A stretch of 64,000 nt of DNA from Lasiodiplodia sp. COLG20 (Eukaryota; Ascomycota; Dothideomycetes; Botryosphaeriales; Botryosphaeriaceae): positions 124,001 to 188,000 of the forward strand of contig VNWV01000010.1 in NCBI GenBank assembly GCA_009801085.1, given 5' to 3'. A model generated the notes under the pieces. The model was not told the DNA's origin, ran no database searches, and saw only the letters and a list, made by a program, of their open reading frames with translations. Position numbers and translations under genes: made by a program. Below, one piece after another: positions 54,637 through 64,000 of the stretch (within the stretch, counting starts at the first letter, position 1; every line of letters starts with the position of its first letter).

Positions 54637-57502
54637 ATGGCGTCGCCTCCGCCCGTGGAAGACCAGTCGCGCCTGCTGGAGGATGCCCTGGGCGTCGTGC
54701 GCCAGCAGACGATGCTCATGCGGCGGTGCCTGGAGACTCCGGGGAAGCTGATGGACGCGCTCAAATGCTGGTAACAAGCCCCTCCCCCGCATCGCATCTT
54801 TGCCATAGCTTCTTGCTGACCACGTCTACCTGCAGCTCGACCCTTGTCTCAGAACTGCGCACCAGCAGCCTCGGCCCCAAGCAATACTACGAGCTGTACA
54901 TGGCCGTCTTCGATGCGCTGCGCTATCTCTCCGTCTACCTTCGCGACAACCACCCCGTCAACCACCTTGCCGACCTGTACGAGCTCGTGCAATATGCCGG
55001 CAACATCATCCCACGTCTATACCTCATGATCACCGTCGGTACCGTGTACATGGCCATTGAAGATGCGCCCGTCAAGGAGATCATGAAGGACATGATGGAG
55101 ATGAGCCGCGGTGTGCAGCACCCCGTTCGCGGCCTTTTCCTCCGCTACTACCTGTCGGGTCAAGCCCGCGACTGCCTCCCTACCGGCGATGGCGATGGCC
55201 CTGAGGGCAACCTTCAGGATTCCATCAGCTTCATCCTCACCAATTTTGTCGAGATGAACAAGCTTTGGGTGCGGCTACAACACCAAGGCCATTCGCGGGA
55301 ACGGGAGCAGCGGACCAAGGAGAGACAAGAGCTGCAGTTGCTGGTCGGAAGCAATCTGGTCCGTCTGAGCCAGCTGGTCGACTTGGAGAACTACAAGAAA
55401 ATCCTAGGTCCGCTTTTGGAGCAGGTCGTCCAGTGCCGGGATGTTCTCGCGCAAGAGTACCTGCTTGACGGTGAGTTAGCATACCCGAAATGGGACTGAT
55501 TCTCGCGCTAACTGGCCAGAAGTTATCATCCAGGTCTTCCCCGACGAATTCCACCTCCACACCCTCGACCAGTTCCTCTCCGCTACCGCTAGGCTTAACC
55601 CGCACGTCAATGTGAAGGCCATTGTTATCAGCTTGATGGACAGACTATCTGCGTATGCAGGCAGAGAAGCCGATGCCGAGACCCCCGAACAGCGGAAACA
55701 AATCGAGGAAGAAGCTTGTGCCAAACTTCTCGAGCAGCTGCGGATATCGAAGGACGCGAAGGCTGCGGAGCCACCAAAACAACAAAATGGCGAAAATGGC
55801 GACGCGGACCACGAGGAGGGCGAGGAGGGCGAGGACGCATCCATCGCTCCTTCAGAGTCCACCGAAGTCGCCCCGTCGGAAGCGACAGCAGAGACGGAAG
55901 CTACGGCTGTTGATGGCGAGATTAAGAAACATCGTGGCATTCCGGAGAATGTCAAGCTTTTCGAGATCTTCTACGAGCAAGTTGCCGCACTGGTCAAGAT
56001 GGCACGGCTGCCGATTCAAGACACCATTGCTCTTCTCGTTTCTCTCGCAAACCTCGCATTAAGCATCTACCCTGATCGCTTGGACTACGTCGACCGCGTT
56101 CTTGACTTTGCGAACGAGAGAGTCGCACAATACGCCAACAGCGCCGACCTCCACTCGCAAGCTTCTCAATCCAACATTCTCAACCTTCTTCTTGCGCCTC
56201 TCCAGGCATACCTTTCTCTATTCACCGCACTTGCTCTTCCCAACTTTGTACCTCTTCTGCATTCTCAACCTTACCCAACTAGAAGAGCGGTTGCTGGTGA
56301 GGTTGCTCGGAGCTTGCTTAGGAACCAAACCAAAATCTCTTCTGTTGATAACCTGGAGTCTGTTTTGGAGATCCTCAAGGTTCTCATCAAGGAGGGCGCT
56401 CAGCAACCTACCGGCTACCCCGGTGGTCCTTTGCAGCGGAAGGGTATGGAGACGGACGAGACGATTGAAGAGCAAGGATGGCTCGCGCGGATAGTGCACC
56501 TCATCCAAGGCCCCGACAATGATACCCAATTCAAGCTTCTCCAGGCCGCTCGCAAGGCGTTCAGCGACGGCAGCGAGCGCGTCAAGTACACCACACCCGC
56601 ACTCATCACCTCATCCCTCAAGCTCGCCAGGAGGTTCAAGGCACGCGAGCATTTTGATGACAACTGGAACTCACAATCGTCGGCACTTTACAAATTTGCC
56701 CACTCCCTCCTCAGCACTCTGTACGCTCGTGTTGCCGGTTCAGCTGATTTGTCGCTCCGGTTGTTCGTCGCCTGCGGCCAGGTCGCTGACCAGACCGGCC
56801 ACGAGGAGATTGCATACGAATTCTTTGCGCAGGCTTTCACCATATACGAGGAAGCCATCAGCGACAGCCGAGCGCAGTTCCAGGCTGTTTGCATCATCGC
56901 TGGCAGTCTGCACACAACGAGGAATTTCAGCAGAGATAATTACGATACCCTAATCACTAAGTGTGCCTTGCACGGTAGCAAACTGCTCAAGAAGCCGGAT
57001 CAGTGCCGCGCCGTCTACTTGGCAAGTCACCTGTGGTGGGCCACCGAGATCAGGGCTCTCAACGAAGAAGATCCCAAGGACGTAAGTGTACCAGCTATTC
57101 AATTGTTTTGTGGTGTAAAAACTAACAAAGAACAGCTCTACCGTGATGGCAAGCGTGTACTTGAATGCCTGCAGCGTGCTCTCAGGGTGGCTGATGCATG
57201 CATGGATGCGGCGGTCAGCGTTGAGCTCTTTGTTGAAATCCTTAACCGTTACGTCTACTACTTCGACCAGGAGAACGAAGCTGTACGTAATCTATCACAG
57301 CGTCTCAATAAGGTGCATCTGCTGACTTCCATGATAATAGGTGACCACCAAGTACCTCAACGGCCTCATCGAGCTGATCCACTCCAATCTCAACACCAAT
57401 GAGAATACGGCTAGCTTGGAGAACCCGCGCAAGCACTTCCAGCGGACCCTCGATTACATCGCCTCGAGAGATTACGAGGGCGTCGTCACGCAGCCGAAGT
57501 GA
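54637..57502 (+). CDS. VPS35: Retromer subunit VPS35
   Basis: Exons 54637-54770, 54836-55470, 55520-57081, 57136-57282 and 57341-57502 encode about 879 residues. N-terminal landmarks are [40 protein letters not shown] and [17 protein letters not shown] with the PRLYL motif (104-108) that binds Vps26. [30 protein letters not shown] and a charged insert (about 365-405) follow, then the long alpha-solenoid. [12 protein letters not shown] and the end, [13 protein letters not shown], match the Vps29-binding C-terminal region. VPS35 is the core of the endosomal retromer, which returns cargo to the Golgi or plasma membrane. The introns are all 49-65 bp with standard donors, and the fifth exon ends at TGA after VVTQPK. 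Confidence 0.96.
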
Positions 57503-60500
57503 GTCTCAGCGCAATGGAATGTTCTGAATGATGTCGAAGGGATAAACCTCCTTCGTTTGAACCTGGTGGGGGGAGTAGACGCAATGGTTGGAGTAGATGT
57601 GAGTTTCGGTTCAGCCGATGAGAGAACATCCGAGGTGCCTTACGGCGCTATCAAAGGGGGGTTTGGGCAGTTGGGCGCTCAAGCGATCAAAGGATAACGA
57701 ATGAAAGTGGCGGCCTCTTGAAGTTGGACGCCGTTCCAAGGGCAGAGAGTTGGAGGAAGGTCTCGGTGATCGGTTGGAGCGAGCATGGGAGGATGGACCA
57801 AGGGGAATGAGAACTGATATAACATACACCACCTTTTACAGACACCCACACGCCTTTGTTTAATGTTGCGAATATTACCCACAGTGTTGATTGTGTTGTG
57901 TTTCTGCGACCGGTGTATCTTCTGTTTGCAAGGGCATGTGCTCGATTTGGGGGCATGATGTGCGGCAGCTGCTTACCTGCTTGATCGTGATGCGGGCGCG
58001 TGGTTTAGGTTGGATCTTGTGATCATCAAAGTTGAAACTCGGAAACAGCTTGATTTCCCGGTATAAAAGGGTGGTTCTTCGCTGGCCTGATCGTACTTTT
58101 GCACGACAATGGAGCAGCCGCTGCCCGGCTTGTGAGGAGTAAGTCTCGTGAAGGATTCTACTCTGGGTCGTGGCCTTGGCTGGGAAGTGGTGTACGATAA
58201 TTCACCCTTTGAGGATGACTGTGGGAGAGCGTGGTATGTTGGCTAAGTTGGTGGTGATCAGCATCATGATGTATGGAGGACGGCATCATTGGTCACTAAT
58301 GATGCGGTCGGGCAAGGAAGAAAGTTGGTGGTAGCCTCTCACTTTTCAGGTTTACGCTTGATAATTTTTTAGACCGTTGGAAGTAGGAAGTTACAACGTG
58401 ATAGCCCTGGGAGCCGGGCACTCATTTAACTAAACCTCCAAAGGAATTGCTCGCAGAGTTTCATGTTTTAATTGTTGGTTTTTTCCATCTTTTTCTTATT
58501 TCCCGCCAGGTCAAAACAAGGGTAGTGATAGTAGAGTAAGGGAGACTAAATAGATATCGGAGAATCCTAGTAGCAGCTGCTTCCCAATAGATGCAACTGC
58601 TAGGTTGCGTCGTGGAGCTTGTGACTGTCGGGCGTCACCCACAAAGCCGAGAAATCTGGAAGCATGTGCTCGGTAGATGAGCATAATATATTTAAAGGAA
58701 ATACATCAGGGCCTCGACGACAGCAGTGTAGACTTCATTTCTGCTACACAAAAACCAAGCTCTCTCACAAACATGCCTACGAAAACTGTTGCGCGTTAGG
58801 GTTTCTTTGGATGTATCATATTGCGAAGAGAGAGATGCACGGGACGAGGAAGTGAATTATTTTGGGGAGCTTTTGCTACACGATTAACCTGGTGACAATG
58901 ATATCCTGCATCTTTGGCAGATGATGCCGCTGCTCTAGGTCTTGTAAAGGCAAACGAGAGCAAGTGCTGGATACATTTCTCGCACTACACTTGAGACAGC
59001 AGCCACTTCCAGAGCTTCCGCGAGGAAAGGAGTAATACTCCTTGACCATTCTTGTGGAAGCAGCTTTGCGTTTATGGTCCAGCTATTACGGTCAATATCG
59101 AGTCTACTCTAAATAAGTGGCGGGAAGTGGATTTGATGCTACTCAACTGACAAACGGCGTCTCCTGCACCTGGTCGTGTAATGTTAGCAGCTGACTGTTA
59201 TAGCCTTCTGCCAGTGAAAAATCTGTGTAGGGTGAAAGCTTTATGTTTTAAAATAGGCCATGTCCAGGGATCACTTCCTTCATTCCCGAAAGCTGACGAC
59301 CATGCCTCAGTGATCTGTCGTCAAACAAGAGGTACTGTCTTTTTCGCTTCTGGTGGGTATGGGTCTCATGTCATTGTGGCATTCTAGGCGTGCTAAATGA
59401 GACGATGTCCTTAGCCACGCTCACTGACGCTGTGCATCATTCAAGCTTTTTGAAGATTTTAAGCATTGAGTAATGCTGAGGATAAAATGCCCACATAATA
59501 TGATGGGGGATTTCTTGTCTGTTTCATAGGATTTTGGAAGCTTAAGAGAAAGGAACATTGGTCATGTAGAAGTATTTATCAGATGCCGCTTTTCCTGGAA
59601 TAGATTGTTTCGATGAGAATGAGAACAAAGAATACCTAGGCTGCTTGTAGGCCGTTCGCTGGAGATTGGTGCAAACTTTGCGGCCGCATAGAGATTCGCT
59701 TCTCCCTCGCCACTCAGTATACGATGTTCCATGCTGAGACGCAGTCCCATTTGCAACTGGAAGGGCCACGCAGGTCTTCTCGGACCTACATTGATACCCC
59801 ACACTATTTAATAAACCACCCGTTGGAATGACGGGGAACGCGATGCACGTCCACGTCAGCAGTCATCTCCGTGCCGTGGACCAGAGCAGTCAGCGGCACG
59901 CATTTCCCTTTGTTTTCAAACATGCGGGTCGGGTTTCACGACAGCTACGGGTCGTCTGACGCGTCTTATCGCCGACTATATGTGTTTGCCATAATTCCTG
60001 CCTATAACAGTCGGTGCAGCCTGCATGGAGCGTTAAGTGTTTCCCAAGAGTTTCAGACCGACGTCGTCGCAGAATTCATGACACGCGGTAGCCGAAACAG
60101 CCAACAGGTTTCCGGCAGGCACAATCGCGTGCAAGGTAGGGATGGAAACCAGATGTTCAGCATGAAAGCAAGTTGTCGATTCTGTAAGCGGATGAGCGGA
60201 GAAAAAGTGTGCTTTCCATCTGGAGCCTCGAGCACGCCATGGGTTTGGGATTGATTTGCATGCAAGGATGAGGGGTGGAGAAAAACGTTGGTGGCCTGAT
60301 CCACGTCCCTAGTCAGTAGTGACATGCAGCGGACGTCGGAGCAAAGCAAAGCTTTCTTTGGAAAGCTTACGAGTCCCGCTTATCACAGCTCAAGCCAGCT
60401 GTTTCATTTAGCGTTGAGACACCCCGGTCGACAGGCGTAATTCAGCAACATTGCCAAGTGAAGGTGTTTGCGAAGATGGAAATCACAGCTCAAGATCAGA

Positions 60501-60690
60501 GAAGTTTTGACGAAAAGGCAAAGCCATATATTTTGTACATTGAATAAAAGATTTGTGTGGGCAGCCAAATCCACCTCGCTGAAATACAAAGTCTTTAACG
60601 GGCTACAAGAAACCCTTCTTTTCTACAATTCATCCTCGCGTCTATCAACAGAGAAGGAGTCTAAACAGTCACGGTGCTCGATCCGGGCAT
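57503..60690. other. Gene-poor interval, 3.2 kb
   Basis: No open frame above about 127 codons and none with recognisable conserved sequence. It contains a canonical plus-strand TATA element at 58062 followed 47 bp later by an ATG with only eight sense codons, so a non-coding or spliced transcript is possible. No tRNA, snRNA or transposon terminus was recognised. Confidence 0.5.
58062..58067 (+). promoter_or_regulatory. Orphan TATA box
   Basis: TATAAA in the context GGTATAAAAGGG, among the best core-promoter matches in the window, yet no gene follows within 2.5 kb on this strand. Confidence 0.4.
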
Positions 60691-61653
60691 TTAAGCGCGG
60701 AGGTCACGGGCGTGACGGCGGGCCTTCTGGGAGGAGGAAGACTCGATGCTGGAGACGAGCTCGGCGAACCAGTCAACGAGGTCCTGGACGGTGGTGCCCT
60801 CGGGCAGGGACTGCTCGGGGACGACGCCAGAGGTGCCGGTGGGGGTGGCGGGGAGGGTCTTGGTCAGGACGCTGGCGGGGAAAGCGGCGGCGATCTCCTG
60901 AGCGAGCTTGCTGTTGCCAGAGGAAGCGGCGGCGGTGGTGGTGGGGGTGGAGGCGGCGACGGAGGTGGCCAGGGTGGAGCTGGGCTCAGCAGCGGCGACG
61001 GCGACCTTGGAGGTGGCAGAGGCGGCAGCGGAGGCGGAGCTGGAGCCGGAGCTGCCAGAGGAAGAGCCGGAGCCGGAGCCGCTCATGGTGAAGTCGACGC
61101 AGGACTCGTAGGTCTGGTCGATGGACTCGGCGTACCAGTACCACTGGATAACGCAGTCACCGGCGGTGGAGCACTGGCTGCCAAGGTCGGAGGGCATGGT
61201 GATGTCGAAGGCGGTGTCAGTGGACTTGACGCCGGTCTCGGTGGAGGCGTAGACATCCCAGCTCTTCAGGGCAGAGCCGATGACGCTGTTGGAGGCAGTG
61301 TCGACGATGGAGACGTTGGCGACACCAGTGTGGGGGGCACGGACGTCGACCTTGAAGTTGATGGTCTGGCCAGGGGTGTAGGTCTGGACGTTGTCCTTGT
61401 TGTCGTCGAGCTTGTAGCCCTTGCAGAGCCAGATGTCGCACTTGGCGGCATCGTAGTCGCTCTGGGAGCTGGCAACCTGGAGCTCGCCCTGGATGTTGCC
61501 GTAGTTGTCGGACTTCTGGTTGTTGTAGACCTGCTGACCGCAAGCGGCGGCCATGGCATCACCAGGCATACGGGGCTGGGGGCTGGAGACGAAGCCGTGG
61601 CCGGCGACGACGGAGGCCAGGATGGGGAGGGCGGCAATGTACTTGGCAGACAT
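60691..61653 (-). CDS. AA16-type lytic polysaccharide monooxygenase
   Basis: Intronless, 320 residues. Signal peptide MSAKYIAALPILASVVAG is followed directly by His19, which would become the N-terminal copper ligand of the histidine brace. The catalytic domain (19-210) has PQPRMPGDAMAAACGQQVYN, the CDIWLCKGY segment, FKVDVRAPHTGVANVSIVD (second His) and CVIQWYWYAESIDQTYESC with the axial Tyr. These match what I recall of the AA16 family (cellulose-active LPMOs of ascomycetes). A Ser/Ala/Thr-rich linker follows (about 212-265), then a 55-residue conserved-looking tail, without a CBM1 domain or GPI signal. It should cleave polysaccharides oxidatively outside the cell. A TATATTT element lies about 210 bp upstream. 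Confidence 0.87.
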   Translation of the reverse strand: MSAKYIAALPILASVVAGHGFVSSPQPRMPGDAMAAACGQQVYNNQKSDNYGNIQGELQVASSQSDYDAAKCDIWLCKGYKLDDNKDNVQTYTPGQTINFKVDVRAPHTGVANVSIVDTASNSVIGSALKSWDVYASTETGVKSTDTAFDITMPSDLGSQCSTAGDCVIQWYWYAESIDQTYESCVDFTMSGSGSGSSSGSSGSSSASAAASATSKVAVAAAEPSSTLATSVAASTPTTTAAASSGNSKLAQEIAAAFPASVLTKTLPATPTGTSGVVPEQSLPEGTTVQDLVDWFAELVSSIESSSSQKARRHARDLRA

Positions 61654-62453
61654 TTTGATTGATGTTGTTGTTGTTGTTGTAGAGATTGACTGAGGTTCAG
61701 CGAGAAGAGACTGTGGTGTCCAGGTACCTGTACCGGAAGAACGAATGGATGGTGGAAAAGAATGTGGTGGTGGTCACAGACCGGAGAGCGCAAGTCAAAA
61801 GCAAAGGATGGCTAGCCTTGGTGGTGAGAGAAGGGAAGGCATTGGGGCAGCGGCGGGCTCAAATATAGCTACTCGGCGTCCCTATCGCAGGTCGGCACCC
61901 GGGGGTGATCAGACGCAGCAAACGGGCAGGGACGTTTCGTCGACTGCGGTACCGAGCGGCATGCGGTCAAGTCGGTGGGCGCCGAGTGGGCGGCGGGCGA
62001 TCCAGGCTCGGCCTTGTTCTGCTCGGCTGGTGTTTTCAAACAGCTATGCCGCGCCCCTGCCCTATCTCCGTGCGCACGTCGGCGGGGAGGCTGTCGCGAC
62101 TCGGCCCCTGGGTCGCTTAGGATGCCGCTCTGGGCCTCGTGGCCGAGCTTGTCTCAGGTTTACACAAACTTCTGGGGGCCGCCAGCGTAGCCGCCTGCGC
62201 CAGTGCGCCAGATGCCGAGCGCAGAGCCGCGTCCAGAATCGCCGATGACGTTCGCGACAGGCATCGCAGCCGTTGGCGGTGCATGGGTGCGGCGGCAGTG
62301 GTGATGAGAGGAGGGTTGCGGGCGGAGAATTCGCAGCGCGGTTGGTGCCAATTTCGCCAAGCTCACTCTGGGCGTCCCACGCGCCAGGAACGCGACCTCC
62401 AACAGAAGCGACCTCACCTGAAGCGCCTTCCTTTGCGCCCGCAACACACTGCA
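61654..62453. promoter_or_regulatory. Divergent region AA16 gene / cyclin gene
   Basis: 800 bp. Next to the LPMO ATG lies a (GTT)n run (61662-61681), which is a CAA repeat in that gene's 5' UTR. CCGGGG at about 61900 fits the SYGGRG consensus of the carbon-repressor CreA, though one six-base match is weak evidence. Confidence 0.45.
61861..61867 (-). promoter_or_regulatory. TATA-like element of the AA16 gene
   Basis: TATATTT on the minus strand, 208 bp before the ATG at 61653. Confidence 0.45.
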
Positions 62454-63424
62454 ATGTCCGACATGGCGCCCCAGCACCCCTCGCACCTGTCCAACCCGCT
62501 GGCCACCCCCGACCAGCTGGCCCAGTCCGGCTCGCAGCTCGACGGCATCCCGCCCGACCTCGAGGATTCGATCCGATTCGCTGGCCAGCGCCTCACACAG
62601 GCCGCCGGCATCCTGCTGCGCCTGCCGCAGGACATCGTCGCTCAGGCCATCGTCGTCTACACTCGCTTCTGGATCGGTCCCGAAGGCGGCAGTCTGAAGG
62701 ACTACGGCGCCAAGGTACCCCCACGTGACACTCCACCTCCGAACCCCCAATTTGCTCATGCAATCAGGATGTCTCCGCTGCTGCTCTCTACACCGTCGCC
62801 AAGCTGTCCGCCTACCCGAGGCCGCCAAGGGCTGTTATCAACACCTACCAGTTCCTGGATTCGCTCCCGTCCACCTATGTGGATCCTGAAAAATTGCACC
62901 AGGAGCCCGTGGATCCAGAAACCTACTTCGTTAGCGAGGGAACCTACCACGCTCTGCGCGCCCTGTTGATGAAAACTGAAGCTCACGTGCTGCGCGTGCT
63001 CGCATTCGACACCCACGTCGCCCTGCCCTACACTCTCGTCATCAACTACCTTCAGGCCCTCGGCATCGCCTTCGAAGGCGACGGCAGCCCCGGCACCGAG
63101 CTCGCAAGGCGTGCCTTCGCCCACCTGAACACAGCCCTCCTGAGCCCCCAGCTGCCTTATCTGACCCACCAGCCCCCGCAGCTTGCCACCGCCGCCGTCT
63201 ACCTTGCCGCCCGCGACGTCGGCGTCAAGCTACCCGGCGAGCCGTGGTGGGAAGTCTTCGACACCGATCGTGAAGAACTCGGTTTCCTCGTCGTCGCCAT
63301 GATCAGTATGCCCGGCTTCGCCTCGGAAGAAAAAGCGAAATGGGGAAGGCGTAAGGTGCCCTTGACGCTCGAAGACCTCGACGCCGAGCTGGAGCGCAGG
63401 CGCATGCTCGACGAGGGCCAATGA
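62454..63424 (+). CDS. Cyclin-L-like protein
   Basis: Exons 62454-62714 and 62768-63424 (53-bp intron, donor GTACCC) encode about 305 residues. Residues about 35-125 form the first cyclin fold with LTQAAGILLRLPQ, the phrase typical of cyclin L, then IVVYTRFWIG and AALYTVAKLSAYPRPPRAVI. KTEAHVLRVLAFDTHVALPY and ATAAVYLAARDVGVKLP give the second cyclin fold (about 155-250). It lacks the long RS-rich tail of animal cyclin L. Cyclin L pairs with CDK11-type kinases in transcription and splicing; yeast Ctk2-type function is an alternative. The start is the first ATG of the MSDMAPQHP frame; the frame is open upstream. Confidence 0.85.
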
Positions 63425-64000
63425 TGTTGATGATGATAACGATCCGATCGTCCCGAAACAGAAACATGAAACGAGATGGAAACGAAAAAGAATCCTCCCG
63501 AATGCCAAGCAGTTCGTGATCGCTTCCGGGGAAATGCGTGCCCCCTAAAAATGGTCCATGATGCGACCCAATTCGCCCTTTTGTGGAGCTGAGCCAAGTT
63601 GAACTGGCCGGATGCAGTTGCAACGGCGTGTCGTCGGCATAATCCCGCACTTTGAGGAAGGTTGTTGTATATCAGGCCGGCTATTGCCCTGTCATGCTCG
63701 CCGACGTCCGTGCGAGCTGGGCCCAGGAGGTGGCTCAGGAGTCTAAGAAGCTTACTGGAGGGGCGAAGTATCGTAGCAATCCAGCCCCCGTGGTCGGCAA
63801 TTCAGTGACAATGTCCCATAGTTCTCTTCTATCCTCACTACCTTTCCTTATTCCCGCTTGCGAAATCCGGCTTGGGTCACACGGTTGGATCCGTTTGAAG
63901 GCGTCAAATTACAACAGTGCACGGGCCGGTCCGCCTGGCTCGAGCTTTCCTCCAACGGTGAGAGTTGCGGCTTCAGAGAGGTTCCTTCTGAGAGGCTTTT
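63425..64000. other. Intergenic, right edge
   Basis: 3' flank of the cyclin gene. No conserved frame was seen before the window ends. Confidence 0.5.

Noticed and set aside
60712..61662. 316-codon Gly/Asp-rich open frame antisense to the LPMO gene
   Set aside because: It is the complement of a high-GC3 coding sequence, lacks any domain, and its composition follows from the sense codons.

Overview
The window is nuclear DNA from a filamentous ascomycete (Pezizomycotina). The gene families fit a Dothideomycete, but the sequence alone does not settle the class. The evidence is short GT-AG introns of about 46-230 bp with CTAAC/CTGAC-like branch points, and fungus-restricted families: HET, DUF3433, DUF7918, 2EXR-like, AA16 and a serine/threonine-rich secreted protein. 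Conserved eukaryotic genes (YAK1, VPS35, TOF1, PER1, RPC31, HSM3/S5b, cyclin L) lie between them. I support 23 protein-coding genes and joined their exons by hand. No rRNA, convincing tRNA, CRISPR array or intact transposon was seen.

Layout. 0.7-18.6 kb is dense housekeeping DNA: a GNAT acetyltransferase; HSM3/S5b proteasome-assembly chaperone divergent from RNA polymerase III subunit RPC31; an LRRC40-like leucine-rich-repeat protein divergent from a coiled-coil protein; GPI-remodelling PER1; and the DYRK kinase YAK1. 18.6-30.8 kb is gene-poor, with only an aldo-keto reductase, a DUF7918 protein and a secreted tannase-family esterase. 30.8-47.0 kb is accessory in character: a large duplicated DUF3433 membrane protein, a HET-domain protein, an orphan 124-residue protein, a copper tyrosinase, a 2EXR-like protein, a small hypothetical protein and a disordered protein built from seven near-identical 22-residue units. 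47.9-57.5 kb is conserved again: TOF1 divergent from a mitochondrial 3-hydroxyacyl-CoA dehydrogenase, a small secreted repeat protein, and VPS35. A 3.2 kb gap follows, then an AA16 lytic polysaccharide monooxygenase divergent from a cyclin-L-like gene.

Functional themes. There is no single pathway cluster. Secreted or plant-biomass functions (tannase/feruloyl esterase, AA16 LPMO, Kex2-type secreted peptide) sit beside self/non-self or stress functions (HET, tyrosinase, DPRVDSD-repeat protein). The most unusual signals are a tandem series of SxIP/SxLP (EB1-binding-like) motifs at the N-terminus of the LRR protein, the HET gene with its orphan small neighbour carrying a predicted MGNxxS myristoylation start, the seven-unit repeat protein, the Kex2-bounded NVDG repeats in a small secreted protein, and a canonical TATA box at 58.06 kb with no open frame behind it.
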